From Acidiphilium sp. PA (lineage in GTDB: Bacteria > Pseudomonadota > Alphaproteobacteria > Acetobacterales > Acetobacteraceae): a stretch of DNA of 64,000 nucleotides. Below, in pieces: positions 1 to 8,767 of this stretch (position 1 is its first letter; the number at the start of each line of letters is the position of its first letter). A program made the translations under genes and the position numbers. A model generated the notes under the pieces. The model had not been told where the DNA came from. It ran no database searches and was given only the letters and a program-made list of their open reading frames with translations. Where the stretch lies: NCBI RefSeq assembly GCF_026191915.1, contig NZ_JAIMBY010000002.1:1-64000 (forward strand). Reading direction: 5' to 3'.

Positions 1-2
1 GC

Positions 3-131
3 CTGGCCCTCAATCTCGCCAAGCTCGAAGGCTCCAAAGGATCGATGAAAGGCAAACTCAAAAAGGCCGGTTGGAACGATGCCTTCCTGACCAAACTGCT
101 CGCCGCATTCAGTTCAACCCAAATGCGATAG
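3..131 (+). pseudogene. C-terminal end of a possible transposase (cut by window start)
   Basis: An open frame enters the window and stops at TAG 129-131. Its 42 visible residues run from LALNLAKLEG to LLAAFSSTQMR. An LALNL-type helix followed by a short Lys-rich tail resembles the end of DDE transposases of the IS5/IS1182 kind, but no catalytic residue is in view, so this is a guess from style. A short inverted repeat follows at 114-159, and the next 600 bases have clearly lower GC than the rest of the window, which fits a mobile-element edge. It could equally be the end of an ordinary gene. The start lies outside the window. Confidence 0.35.
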
Positions 132-159
132 CCCTGCGGGTCCACTTCAGTTGGGTTGA
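114..159. repeat. Short inverted repeat at the end of the left-edge frame
   Basis: TCAACCCAA at 114-122 is the reverse complement of TTGGGTTGA at 151-159, with 28 bases between. The left arm lies inside the last codons of the putative transposase. It could be part of an insertion-sequence end or a weak terminator. There is no T-run, so the insertion-sequence reading is slightly preferred. Confidence 0.3.
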
Positions 160-671
160 CAACTTGCGCTCAACCTCCGAGACCGACTCGAACCGTTCCC
201 GAATTGTGCCAGTTTCTTGGCTTCATTGTCGGTACGCTCCAGTTCAAATCCTGCCTCATCAGGGAAGGGCGAGACGTAGCGGCGATTGAGACCGAAATCG
301 TCCTTGGTGATGCCTCAGCGCGAATGATTGCTCAACAGTTGCATGATGACATCGAGAGACGACAAGGCTTTGAAAATCTTCCAATTGATGTCGGTGATCG
401 ATTCGGCACAGTACGCATAAGAATCCGAGTCGATCCAAACGGCACCTTGACGACCGACAATGTCACGAGAAGCAGCAGAAATCGGTTAATTGACCAAATC
501 GGACTTCAAATCCTGGCACTGTATTCGCCCTATGCACCCACCCTAGTTGCTACATCGCTATACTTCGACGTACAGTTCGAGTTTGTCCGACGAACACCGT
601 CCAAGTCTGACCGGAGACAATGGAGTGCGCGCATAATGCGGGTCAAGCAAGTGCTGATCATCAGATCGTGA
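156..671 (+). CDS. Hypothetical protein, possibly a 5'-truncated gene
   Basis: This 171-codon frame opens only at a TTG, with no convincing ribosome site, directly after the transposase-like tail. The C-terminal two thirds look protein-like: VRIRIRVDPNGTLTT is followed by a helix (NRLIDQIGLQILALYSPY) and a strand (LYFDVQFEFVRR). That strand-helix-strand pattern is reminiscent of TonB/TolA C-terminal domains, but I do not recognise a family. The first 20 residues look like readthrough of non-coding DNA, so the frame may be the remnant of a longer gene interrupted by an insertion. GC is lower than in neighbours. A hairpin with a T-rich tail follows at 758-800, which supports a plus-strand transcript ending there. 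Confidence 0.4.
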   Translation: MTTCAQPPRPTRTVPELCQFLGFIVGTLQFKSCLIREGRDVAAIETEIVLGDASARMIAQQLHDDIERRQGFENLPIDVGDRFGTVRIRIRVDPNGTLTTDNVTRSSRNRLIDQIGLQILALYSPYAPTLVATSLYFDVQFEFVRRTPSKSDRRQWSARIMRVKQVLIIRS

Positions 672-757
672 GATATGTTCAGACACGATGTCTGCCAGTC
701 AAGCCGCTTACAGCGCCTTAACGCATGATCGATCATACTTTTCTGCTATACCGCAAC

Positions 758-800
758 GGCAGGCCGGCCTTGTTCAAGCAAACCGGCTTGCCTTTGTTTG
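758..800 (+). terminator. Probable terminator between convergent genes
   Basis: GGCAGGCCGG (758-767) pairs with CCGGCTTGCC (783-792) with one G-T pair, and is followed on the plus strand by the T-rich stretch TTTGTTTGCTTT. It lies between the hypothetical gene ending at 671 (+) and xthA ending at 822 (-), so it may serve both. Confidence 0.45.
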
Positions 801-821
801 CTTTACCGCGGGTTCGCCGAT

Positions 822-1592
822 CTATTGCCCGATCACCGCGATCACCGGCACATGATCGGATGGTTGAACCTTATCACGCTCGCCCTTTGCGACCAGCACC
901 GACTCCAACCGCTCGCTCACCCGTGGCGAAAGCAGTGCGTGATCGATCCGCAAGCCTCGGTCGCGCTGCCACGCACCGGCCTGATAATCCCAAAACGTAT
1001 AGAGCGTCTCGGCCGGATGCAGCGCGCGCAGCGCGTCGGTCAGGCCGAGCCAGATCAGGGCGCGAAACGCAGCGCGCGTTTCGGGTCGAACCAAAGCGTC
1101 GTCTTGCGCCAGCGTGCCTTTGGCGTAATCGACGTCGGTCGGGCAGACGTTGTAGTCACCGGCCAGGATGAAATCACGGTCCGCATCGAGCAGCCCTGCC
1201 GCATGGTCGTGCAGCTTGCCCATCCAGTCCAGCTTGGCGCGAAACCCCTCGTCACCGCCGGAATTGCCGTTCGGCAAATAAAGATTGCCCACGATGAGGT
1301 CGCGCAACTCCACCTCGATATAGCGTGAGGCAGAACCCTCCGCCTCACCGGGCAGGGCGCGCTCGCGGATGTCTACCGCTTCGCGCGATAACACCGCGAC
1401 ACCATTATACGATTTCTGCCCGACGATCGCGGCTCGATACCCCGCCGCCTCGAACACATCGCCCGGAAATTGATGCGCCTCGCATTTGATTTCCTGCATC
1501 AGCAGCAGATCTGGCTGCTCGCGGATCAGGAAGTCGGCGACCAGCGCCGCACGGGTCCGCACCGAATTGACGTTCCAGGTGGCGATCTTCAT
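822..1592 (-). CDS. xthA: Exodeoxyribonuclease III
   Basis: This Mg-dependent AP endonuclease / 3'-5' exonuclease works in base excision repair and acts on abasic sites and blocked 3' ends. The 256-residue length is normal for the EEP (exonuclease-endonuclease-phosphatase) fold. Family motifs are in order: TWNVNSVR at the N-terminus, LLLMQEIK with the metal-binding Glu34, GDYNVCPTDVDY with the catalytic Asp/Asn, and SDHVPV near the end with the catalytic His. The start is the ATG at 1590-1592. The stop of erpA lies 13 bases upstream on the same strand, so xthA is probably co-transcribed as the distal gene of an erpA-xthA pair. Confidence 0.95.
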   Translation of the reverse strand: MKIATWNVNSVRTRAALVADFLIREQPDLLLMQEIKCEAHQFPGDVFEAAGYRAAIVGQKSYNGVAVLSREAVDIRERALPGEAEGSASRYIEVELRDLIVGNLYLPNGNSGGDEGFRAKLDWMGKLHDHAAGLLDADRDFILAGDYNVCPTDVDYAKGTLAQDDALVRPETRAAFRALIWLGLTDALRALHPAETLYTFWDYQAGAWQRDRGLRIDHALLSPRVSERLESVLVAKGERDKVQPSDHVPVIAVIGQ

Positions 1593-1604
1593 GGGAGTTA
1601 CGGC

Positions 1605-1946
1605 TTAATCGACCGAAAACGATGTGCCGCACCCGCAGGATGTCTTCGCATTTGGGTTACCCACCGCGAAATACGATCCCATCAGCGTATCTTTGTAGTC
1701 GAGTTCAGCGCCGTCAAGCAGGTCGAGGCTGGCTGGATCGACCACCACTTTCGCGCCATTCCGCTCGACCACGTAATCCTCGGCATCGATCGTGCCGGTC
1801 AGGTCGAATTTGTACTGAAACCCGTTGCAGCCGCCCGCCAGCACTTCGACCCGCAGCGCAATCGTGCCGTTCTCGCCGGCCATGATGGTAGCGACTCGTG
1901 CCGCCGCGCTCTCGCTGATTTTGAATCGATCCATGGTTTCGCTCAT
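1605..1946 (-). CDS. erpA: A-type iron-sulfur cluster carrier (ErpA/IscA family)
   Basis: This small carrier receives Fe-S clusters from the assembly machinery and passes them to apo-enzymes in the cytoplasm. The protein has 113 residues, normal for the HesB/IscA family. The three ligand cysteines are present: Cys40 in AGGCNGFQY, and Cys104 and Cys106 in TSCGCGTSF at the C-terminus. The ATG at 1944-1946 was chosen because family homology begins at MDRFKISESAA. The frame stays open far upstream, but that part is antisense to dgt and has no homology. No other isc or suf gene is in the window. ErpA and IscA cannot be told apart by eye. Confidence 0.88.
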   Translation of the reverse strand: MSETMDRFKISESAAARVATIMAGENGTIALRVEVLAGGCNGFQYKFDLTGTIDAEDYVVERNGAKVVVDPASLDLLDGAELDYKDTLMGSYFAVGNPNAKTSCGCGTSFSVD

Positions 1947-2078
1947 GCACCTTATATAGGCGCGTCGTGCCGTCACGACCAGCGCCATCGCCAAGGTCGT
2001 TTTTTTGAGAGAAGGACCTCCTGAGCATCGGTCATCCCCTGATTTGGAGAGCGGCGCGCACTCCTGTAAGCCAGCCGG

Positions 2079-3218
2079 ATGCTTGCGTCCTACGCGTCCC
2101 ACGCCGCCGAATCGCGCGGCCGCCAGTTTGCCGAACCGGAAAGCGCCACCCGCAGCGCTTTTCAGCGTGACCGCGATCGCGTGCTTCACTCGAACGCATT
2201 TCGCAAGCTGCAATACAAGACCCAGGTCTTCGTCATCCACGAGGGCGATTTCTATCGCACCCGCCTGACCCACAGCCTCGAAGTCGCCCAGATCGCCCGC
2301 AGCATCGCCCGTGGCCTCGCGCTCGACGAAGACCTCACCGAAACCCTCGCCCTCGCGCACGATCTGGGCCATCCACCGTTCGGCCATGCCGGCGAAACCG
2401 GATTGAACAATGCGCTCGCAGCCCATGGCGGCTTCGACCACAACGCCCAGAGTCTTCGCAGCCTGACGTTGCTGGAACGCCGCTATCCTGGGTTTGACGG
2501 ATTGAACCTTACCTGGGAATCGCTCGAAGGCATCGCCAAGCACAACGGGCCGTTGCCGGCGCCGCCGGCCTACATCGCGGCGTTCGACGCCGGCTACCCG
2601 CTCGACCTGACCCGCCAGGCCGCCGCCGAGGCGCAGGTTGCGGCGCTCGCGGATGATATCGCCTACCACGCACATGATATCGACGATGGGTTGCGCGCCG
2701 GCCTGTTCGACATCGGCGATCTGGAAGCCCTGCCAGTGGTCGGTGCCATGCTGGCCGAGGCGCGCGCCCTTACCAGCGATCCGCGCCGCGTCCGCGCACA
2801 TATGGTGCGCCAGACCATCGGCGTCTTCGTGGGTGGCGCGCTGACCGAAAGCCGTCGGCGTCTTGCCGCGCTGCAACCGGCATCGGCCGATGATATCCGC
2901 GCCGCCCATCATCCGGTGATCGGGTTCGCGGACGATCTCGCAGCGGCCAACCAGGCGATTCGCACCTTCCTGTATGCCCGCATGTACCGCCACTGGCGGG
3001 TCAACCGCATGACCCACAAGGTCGAGGGCGTGGTGCGCGACATGGCAACCCTGTTCCTCGATCGTCCCGATCTGCTGCGCAATGACTGGCGCGACCGCGC
3101 TTCCGCGCCGCACTCCGAGGCCACGGCCGCCGCCGTGCGCGACTACATAGCCGGCATGACCGATCGTTTCGCGCTCGACGAGCATCGCCGCCTGACCGAC
3201 CCCACCGCTGCCGCCTGA
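2079..3218 (+). CDS. dgt: Deoxyguanosinetriphosphate triphosphohydrolase-like protein (HD domain)
   Basis: Members hydrolyse dNTPs to the deoxynucleoside and triphosphate and are thought to influence dNTP pools. The 379-residue length fits the shorter, non-E. coli type. The HD metal site is complete: His65 in RTRLTHSLEVAQ, His94-Asp95 in LAHDLGHPPFGH, and a further Asp in ADDIAYHAHDIDDG. A family N-terminal motif SAFQRDRDRVLHSNAFRKLQYKTQVF is present. The gene runs divergently from erpA (132 bases between starts) and leads a long plus-strand run. argS follows 8 bases after the stop. Confidence 0.92.
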   Translation: MLASYASHAAESRGRQFAEPESATRSAFQRDRDRVLHSNAFRKLQYKTQVFVIHEGDFYRTRLTHSLEVAQIARSIARGLALDEDLTETLALAHDLGHPPFGHAGETGLNNALAAHGGFDHNAQSLRSLTLLERRYPGFDGLNLTWESLEGIAKHNGPLPAPPAYIAAFDAGYPLDLTRQAAAEAQVAALADDIAYHAHDIDDGLRAGLFDIGDLEALPVVGAMLAEARALTSDPRRVRAHMVRQTIGVFVGGALTESRRRLAALQPASADDIRAAHHPVIGFADDLAAANQAIRTFLYARMYRHWRVNRMTHKVEGVVRDMATLFLDRPDLLRNDWRDRASAPHSEATAAAVRDYIAGMTDRFALDEHRRLTDPTAAA

Positions 3219-3226
3219 AGGTTCCT

Positions 3227-5017
3227 ATGTCCGATAATCTGTTCGCCGATCTGCGCATCCTCGTGCTCGACACGATCACCGCCCTTTATCCAGACCTGGC
3301 GCCCGACGCCCTCGCGCGCATCGAAATCACGCCGACGCGCGAAGCTGCGCATGGCGATGTTGCAACCAACGCCGCGCTGATTGCCGCCAAGCCCCTCGGC
3401 CTCAAGCCGCGCGCCATCGCGGATGCGCTCGCGGCCGCGCTGCTGACCCGCGCCTTCGTCACCAAAGCCGAACCCGCCGGCCCAGGGTTCGTCAACCTCA
3501 CCCTCGCCCCGGCGGCGTGGCAGGCGCAGATCCTCACCATCCTGCACAGCGGCGAGGCGTTCGGTGCCAGCAAACTGGGGCAGGGGGCCAAGGTCAATGT
3601 CGAATACGTCTCAGCCAATCCCACCGGACCGCTCACGGTCGGTCACTGCCGCGGCGCGGTGGTAGGCGATGCCCTGGCCAACCTGCTCGCCAAGGCCGGC
3701 TACGATGTGACGCGGGAATACTACATCAATGATGCCGGCGCGCAGGTCATCGCGCTCGCCTGGTCGGTCTATTGGCGCTACCTGCAAGCACTTGGCACGA
3801 CAATGACCGAAGCCGAGTTCGCCACCGCGACGCCGACCGGCCTGCAATATCCTGGAGATTATCTGGTACCGCTCGGTGCGCAACTTGCCGCCGCCCACGG
3901 TGATGCGCTGTCAGGCCCTGGCTTCACCGTCGCCGATCCGGCACTCTGGCTCGACATTGTACGCAGCTTCGCAGTTACCGCCATGATGGATCTGGTGCGC
4001 GCCGATCTGGCCGCCCTGAACGTGCGCCACGACGTTTTTACCAGCGAAGCGGCCCTCATCGCCGGCGGCGGTGTCGAGCGCGCGGAAGCCGCCTTGCGGG
4101 CGCGCGGCCTGCTATACGAGGGCATCCTGGAACCGCCCAAGGGTAAGACTCCGGAAGACTGGGAACCCCGCGAACAAACCTTGTTCCGGGCCACCGATTT
4201 CGGGGACGACGTCGATCGCCCGGTCCGCAAATCCGACGGCTCGAACACCTACTTCTTCAACGATATCGCCAACCACGCCAACAAGATGGCACGTGGCTTC
4301 GATCAGATGATCGACGTCTGGGGTGCTGATCACGGCGGCTACGTCAAGCGCATGCAATCCGCCGTGCGCGCGCTGGCCGGTAATGGGGCCGCGCAACTCG
4401 ACATCGTGCTCTGCCAGATCGTCAGGGTCCTGAAGGACGGCGTGCCGATGCGCATGTCCAAACGCGCCGGTACCTATATCGAACTCGCCGACCTGATCGA
4501 TGCGGTTGGTCCCGATGTCGTCCGGTTTATCATGCTGATGCGCAAGTCCGACGCACAGATGGAATTCGACCTCGATGCCGCCGTGGCCCAGACCCGTGAA
4601 AACCCCGTGTTCTACGTCCAATACGCCCATGCCCGCTGCCGCTCGGTGCTGCGCGCGGCGGCGACCACGTCAGAACTGGGGGATACCTCTGACGCCGGCC
4701 TCGCCGCTGCCGACCTCGCATCGCTCACCGCCCCCGAGGAACTCGCTTTGATCCGCCGGCTTGCGGCCTGGCCGCGCCTGATCGAAGCCGCCGCCATCGC
4801 GCGGGAAGCGCACCGAATCGGATTTTTCCTGTATGATCTGGCTGGCGATTTCCACGCGCTGTGGAACGCGGGCCGCACCGAAGCCAGTTTGCGCTTCATC
4901 CAGGCGGAAGCGCCGGGACCGACCCGAGCCCGCCTCGCTTTGGTCGCCGCGACGGCGGTGGTCATTCGCTCCGGCCTTGCGGTCATGGGAGTGGCCCCGG
5001 TCGAGGAGATGCGCTGA
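3227..5017 (+). CDS. argS: Arginine--tRNA ligase
   Basis: This class I synthetase charges tRNA-Arg. It has 596 residues, within the usual range. The N-terminal Add-1 domain is followed by the HIGH-type signature SANPTGPLTVGHCRG (about residues 128-142) and the KMSKS-type loop MRMSKRAGTY (about 406-415). The C-terminal helical anticodon-binding DALR region ends in the typical SGLAVMGVAPVEEM. The start ATG lies 8 bases after dgt, with no overlap. A SPOR-domain gene follows 13 bases downstream, so dgt-argS-SPOR-nagZ probably form one transcript. Confidence 0.97.
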   Translation: MSDNLFADLRILVLDTITALYPDLAPDALARIEITPTREAAHGDVATNAALIAAKPLGLKPRAIADALAAALLTRAFVTKAEPAGPGFVNLTLAPAAWQAQILTILHSGEAFGASKLGQGAKVNVEYVSANPTGPLTVGHCRGAVVGDALANLLAKAGYDVTREYYINDAGAQVIALAWSVYWRYLQALGTTMTEAEFATATPTGLQYPGDYLVPLGAQLAAAHGDALSGPGFTVADPALWLDIVRSFAVTAMMDLVRADLAALNVRHDVFTSEAALIAGGGVERAEAALRARGLLYEGILEPPKGKTPEDWEPREQTLFRATDFGDDVDRPVRKSDGSNTYFFNDIANHANKMARGFDQMIDVWGADHGGYVKRMQSAVRALAGNGAAQLDIVLCQIVRVLKDGVPMRMSKRAGTYIELADLIDAVGPDVVRFIMLMRKSDAQMEFDLDAAVAQTRENPVFYVQYAHARCRSVLRAAATTSELGDTSDAGLAAADLASLTAPEELALIRRLAAWPRLIEAAAIAREAHRIGFFLYDLAGDFHALWNAGRTEASLRFIQAEAPGPTRARLALVAATAVVIRSGLAVMGVAPVEEMR

Positions 5018-5030
5018 AAGGGACTGCGTG

Positions 5031-5792
5031 ATGGAAGACCCCGATATCGACATTCCGCCCTACGCCTCGCCACGCCTGCGCGCACGCGGCGTCGACACCG
5101 AGACCAAGCGCATGGCAATCATCGCCGGCGGGCTGGGTGTCGGCATCATCGCCCTCGCCCTAATCTGGAGCGGCATTCACACGGGACTCGGACCGCCGCC
5201 GGTCATCAAACCGCCGGCCGGTCCAATGCGTACGGCGCCGATCAATCCCGGGGGGCTGCAGGTGCCAGGCGCGCATGAACAGATCATGTCGGGCCAGGTC
5301 GCCTCCGGCCCGCCCGAACTGGCGCCCGCATCCCCCGCGCCCGATTTCTCGAAACTCGATCAGGAGGCGGCGGCGGCAAAACCTGCACCACCAGCGCCGC
5401 TGACCCCGAAGCAAGCACCGCCCGCCGTGGCCAGTGCGCTGCCACTGCCGCCGCCGGCACCGTCGCCAGACCATGCCGCCACGACGCCGGCGCCCGCCGG
5501 CCAAAGCATCTTGCCGCCGATCACGCCCCCCACCCAGGCGACCGGCTCCGGGCCCTATGCCGTGCAGCTCGGCGCGCTCGACAGTATGGCCAAAGCCAAC
5601 CAGGCCTGGCAGACCTTGGTCGCTCGCGTGCCGGATATCCTGGGCAGCCAGAAGCCCGTCGTCGTTCCTGGTACCGTCCACGGCAAAGTCTTCTACCGCC
5701 TGCGCCTCGTTGGTTTTGCCAATGCCGCCGCCGCTGGGAATTTCTGCGACCGGCTGAAATCGCGCGGCGTGACCTGTTACATTCCCAAGTGA
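5031..5792 (+). CDS. SPOR-domain cell-envelope protein
   Basis: The SPOR domain binds glycan strands stripped of stem peptides, so such proteins gather at division sites. The 253-residue protein has a cytoplasmic N-terminus of about 30 residues, one membrane helix (MAIIAGGLGVGIIALALIW), a long Pro/Ala-rich linker, and a C-terminal SPOR fold that begins GPYAVQLGALDSMAKANQAW and ends NFCDRLKSRGVTCYI. The ATG at 5031 follows a GAAAGGGA ribosome site. Position next to nagZ is common in alphaproteobacteria and fits a peptidoglycan role. The periplasmic domain could also belong to an FtsN-like protein, but the sequence does not decide this. Confidence 0.85.
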   Translation: MEDPDIDIPPYASPRLRARGVDTETKRMAIIAGGLGVGIIALALIWSGIHTGLGPPPVIKPPAGPMRTAPINPGGLQVPGAHEQIMSGQVASGPPELAPASPAPDFSKLDQEAAAAKPAPPAPLTPKQAPPAVASALPLPPPAPSPDHAATTPAPAGQSILPPITPPTQATGSGPYAVQLGALDSMAKANQAWQTLVARVPDILGSQKPVVVPGTVHGKVFYRLRLVGFANAAAAGNFCDRLKSRGVTCYIPK

Positions 5793-5799
5793 TCCGTTC

Positions 5800-6726
5800 A
5801 TGAAAGCCGCCATCATCGGCATCGCCGGCCCTACCCTGACCGATCCCGAGCGCGCGCTGCTTGCCGAATTCCCACCCACCGGCGTCATCCTGTTCGCCCG
5901 CAACATCGTCTCGCCGCCCCAACTCGCCGCCTTGGTGGCCGATCTGCGCGTTACACTGCCCGCGCAAGCGGTGCTGATGGTCGATCAAGAGGGCGGCCGC
6001 GTTGCCCGCCTGCGCGCGCCGCACTGGCCGGACCTGCCGCCCGCCGCCACGCTCGGTGCCCTGTTCGCAACCGACCCCGAAGCCGCCCGCAACGCCGCCC
6101 GCGCGCATGGTGCCGCCCTCGGCGCCATCGCGCGCGACGCCGGGTTCGACATCGTCACCGCCCCCGTGCTCGACGTCCCAACCCCGGGCGCCGACGCCGT
6201 GATCGGCGATCGCGCGATCAGCGCCGACCCGGTCGCGGTCGGCGCGCTCGGTGCCGATATCGCCTGGGGCCTGTTGTTCCAGGGCATCCAGCCGGTGATG
6301 AAACACCTGCCCGGTCACGGCCGCGCCACGCTCGACAGCCACCACGCCCTGCCGCGCATCGACGCCACCGCGCTCGATACCGATTTCGCCCCCTTCGCCG
6401 CCAATCGCAGCCTGCCCTGGGGCATGACCGCCCATATCGTCTACACGGCGCTCGATCCTGAAAATCCCGCCACTTTCTCGCGACGTATCATCACTGACAT
6501 CATCCGCACCCGCATCGGCTTCACCGGCATCCTGGTCAGCGACGATCTGGCGATGGGCGCGCTCACCGGACGGCCGCAGCACCGCGCCATCCGCGCGCTC
6601 GAAGCGGGGTGCGACATCGCGCTGTTCTGCCCCGGCGCGCTCGATGCCAACCGCGCCGTCCTCGCCGCCATCCCCGATCTCGACCCGGCCCTTATCCCCC
6701 GGTTGAAGGCGACCCAGACGTCATGA
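5800..6726 (+). CDS. nagZ: Beta-N-acetylhexosaminidase (GH3), peptidoglycan recycling
   Basis: NagZ removes N-acetylglucosamine from muropeptides (GlcNAc-anhydroMurNAc peptides) in the cytoplasm during cell-wall recycling. The 308-residue single-domain GH3 protein lacks a signal peptide. The diagnostic loop KHLPGHGRATLDSHH (about residues 167-181, usually KHFPGHG) carries the catalytic His. The nucleophile Asp is in ILVSDDLAMGAL. Early motifs MVDQEGGRVARL and GFDIVTAPVLDVPT are also typical. Its stop overlaps the start of the next gene as ATGA. Confidence 0.93.
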   Translation: MKAAIIGIAGPTLTDPERALLAEFPPTGVILFARNIVSPPQLAALVADLRVTLPAQAVLMVDQEGGRVARLRAPHWPDLPPAATLGALFATDPEAARNAARAHGAALGAIARDAGFDIVTAPVLDVPTPGADAVIGDRAISADPVAVGALGADIAWGLLFQGIQPVMKHLPGHGRATLDSHHALPRIDATALDTDFAPFAANRSLPWGMTAHIVYTALDPENPATFSRRIITDIIRTRIGFTGILVSDDLAMGALTGRPQHRAIRALEAGCDIALFCPGALDANRAVLAAIPDLDPALIPRLKATQTS

Positions 6727-7418
6727 ACAACGACCTGATCCGCAGCATCGCCATCGGGGTCTGTGCCTCGGTGCTGGCCATCGTGCTGCACGAACTCGCC
6801 CACGGCTTCACCGCCCTGGCGATGGGCGATCACACCGCCCAGCGCGAAGGCCGGCTTTCGCTCAACCCGCTGCGCCATATCGACCGGGTCGGCACCATCA
6901 TCCTGCCCGCCGTGCTGATCGCGTTCCAACTCCTCACCATCGGCCGGATCGCCTATATGTTCGGCTGGGCGAAACCCGTCCCGATCGACCCATCCGGCTT
7001 CCACAATCCGCGCCGCGGCATGGCGATCGTCGCAGCCGCCGGTCCCGCCTCGAATTTCCTGCTCGCGTTGCTGTCCGCCTTCATCCTCGCCGCCATCGGC
7101 ACCCGGGGCGTCATCGCCGATTTCCTGCTTTATTTCCTGCTGTTCAATATCCTGCTCGGGCTGTTCAACCTCGTCCCGTTGCCGCCGTTCGATGGCGGGC
7201 GGATCATGGTCGGCATCCTGCCACTCGCCGCCGCTCGCGCGCTCGCTCAGGTCGAACGGCTGGGTATTCTGGTCATCCTGTTCCTGGTGTTTATCCTGCC
7301 CGCGGCACTCGGTCAGTTCGGCATCCATTTCAACCCGGTGTCGGACGTCCTCGACCATTGGGTGCCCCGCGTCGCCACGGCCTTTTTGCATGTCGCGGGT
7401 GTGCATGCCGGCTACTGA
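6723..7418 (+). CDS. Site-2 protease-like membrane metalloprotease (M50 family)
   Basis: This multi-spanning membrane protein of 231 residues has the zinc site HELAH at residues 23-27 in the first helix and the second M50 motif NLVPLPPFDGGR near residue 155, which supplies the Asp ligand. There is no PDZ domain, so it belongs to the short group of bacterial M50 proteases rather than RseP. The substrate is unknown. Translation starts at an ATG that overlaps the nagZ stop by four bases, and scpA starts inside its last codons. This nagZ-M50-scpA-scpB order is recurrent in alphaproteobacteria. Confidence 0.9.
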   Translation: MNNDLIRSIAIGVCASVLAIVLHELAHGFTALAMGDHTAQREGRLSLNPLRHIDRVGTIILPAVLIAFQLLTIGRIAYMFGWAKPVPIDPSGFHNPRRGMAIVAAAGPASNFLLALLSAFILAAIGTRGVIADFLLYFLLFNILLGLFNLVPLPPFDGGRIMVGILPLAAARALAQVERLGILVILFLVFILPAALGQFGIHFNPVSDVLDHWVPRVATAFLHVAGVHAGY

Positions 7419-8160
7419 ACCCGCGCCGACCGAGGCGTTCATCGTCCAGCTCGAAGGCTTCGAGGGCCCGCTCGACCTGCTGCTCGACCTCGCGCGCAGC
7501 CAGAAGCTCGACCTCGCCGGCATCTCGATCCTTGCGCTGGTCGATCAATATCTCGCGATCATCGAAGGCGCGCGCAAAATCCGCCTCGAACTCGCGGCCG
7601 ACTGGCTGGTCATGGCCGCCTGGCTCGCCTGGCTTAAATCGCGTCTGCTGCTGCCCGACCCCGAAGCGATCGAGGAAGCCGAACTCACCGCCGACATTCT
7701 GGCCGACCGCCTGCGCGCGCTCGAAGCCATCCGCGCCGGCGCCGCCTGGTTGGGCGCACGCCCCCAACTCGGTCAGGATGTCTTCGCGCGCGGCATGCCG
7801 GAAGATTTCACCGAATTCGATCGCTCACGCCTGAAGCTTGATCTACCGGCGCTCCTTTCCGCCTATCTCGTGGCCCGCCGCCGCTCGGGCGCAAAACGGC
7901 AATACCGCCCCAAGCCGGTCATCTACTGGACCGTGCAACAGGCGCTGGAACGGTTGACCCGGCTGATCGGCAGCATGCCGGATTGGTCGGACCTCACGCA
8001 GTTCCTGCCCGAAGCGCCGCAATCGCCGCTCGGCCAGCGCGCCGCCCTGTCCAGCACGCTGCTGGCAAGTCTCGAACTGGCCCGCAACGGCGTGCTCAGC
8101 CTGCGTCAGGATGCCGATTTCGCGCCGATCATGGTCCGCCAGGGGGGGCAGCATGAGTGA
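7405..8160 (+). CDS. scpA: Segregation and condensation protein A
   Basis: ScpA is the kleisin of the Smc-ScpA-ScpB condensin and bridges Smc heads during chromosome segregation. The N-terminal kleisin motif FIVQLEGFEGPLDLLLDLA and the SRLLLPDPE segment are diagnostic, and the C-terminal winged helix ends the protein. The length of 251 residues is typical. The ATG at 7405 lies 14 bases inside the end of the M50 gene and is the first start before the homology. An upstream extension would only be the shadow of that gene. The scpB start overlaps its stop by 8 bases. Confidence 0.93.
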   Translation: MPATEPAPTEAFIVQLEGFEGPLDLLLDLARSQKLDLAGISILALVDQYLAIIEGARKIRLELAADWLVMAAWLAWLKSRLLLPDPEAIEEAELTADILADRLRALEAIRAGAAWLGARPQLGQDVFARGMPEDFTEFDRSRLKLDLPALLSAYLVARRRSGAKRQYRPKPVIYWTVQQALERLTRLIGSMPDWSDLTQFLPEAPQSPLGQRAALSSTLLASLELARNGVLSLRQDADFAPIMVRQGGQHE

Positions 8161-8719
8161 TCATTCTGGTAGCGCTCGCCCCCACGCCGAACGCCTGCTC
8201 GAAGCGGTGATCTTCGCGAGCCGCGACCCCGTGCCGCTGCGCACCCTTGCGACACTGCTGCCCGACGCCGCCGATCTCGACGCCGTGCTCGTCGCCATTC
8301 GCGCCCGCCATACCGGTGGCGGCTTCGAGCTGTGCGACATCGGCTCCGGCGTGATGTTCCGCTCCGCCCCCGATCTCGCGCCCGACCTCCGGCGCGTTGT
8401 CGAAGTGCCGCGCCGCCTGCCGCGCGCCGCGATGGAAACCCTCGCCGTCATCGCCTTTCACCAGCCGATCACCCGCGCCGAAATAGAAGATCTGCGCGGC
8501 GTCAGCCTGTCGCAGAACACGCTCGATGCTCTGCTCGAGGCCGATCTGGTCGCCCCCGCCGGCTACAAGGAGGCCCCAGGGCGCCCCGCGCTCTGGGCCA
8601 CCACGCCGCATTTCCTGATCCAGTTCGGCCTGAAATCGCTGCGCGACCTGCCCCGCCGGGCCGACCTGATGGTCGAACCCACCGCTCCCGCGACCGAGCC
8701 GACGCCCGCCGATCCTTGA
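8153..8719 (+). CDS. scpB: Segregation and condensation protein B
   Basis: ScpB dimerises and binds ScpA in the Smc complex. The 188-residue protein shows the tandem winged-helix pattern: RLLEAVIFASRDPVPLRTLA starts the first, and ETLAVIAFHQPITRAEIEDLRGV starts the second. The segment RPALWATTPHFLIQFGLKSLRDLP is a hallmark of the family. It overlaps scpA by 8 bases, implying translational coupling of the two partners. A 48-base gap separates it from tatB. Confidence 0.93.
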   Translation: MSDHSGSARPHAERLLEAVIFASRDPVPLRTLATLLPDAADLDAVLVAIRARHTGGGFELCDIGSGVMFRSAPDLAPDLRRVVEVPRRLPRAAMETLAVIAFHQPITRAEIEDLRGVSLSQNTLDALLEADLVAPAGYKEAPGRPALWATTPHFLIQFGLKSLRDLPRRADLMVEPTAPATEPTPADP

Positions 8720-8767
8720 CCTGCCGCGCGTCTCTGCTAGCACACGCCTCGATCACAGTGGATTGTT

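Noticed and set aside
724-735. Perfect 12-base palindrome ATGATCGATCAT
   Set aside because: Too short to assign. It could be chance or a regulator site, and nothing nearby supports either.
1947-3185. Long minus-strand extension upstream of erpA
   Set aside because: It is antisense to dgt, has no family similarity, and the A-type carrier starts cleanly at 1946.
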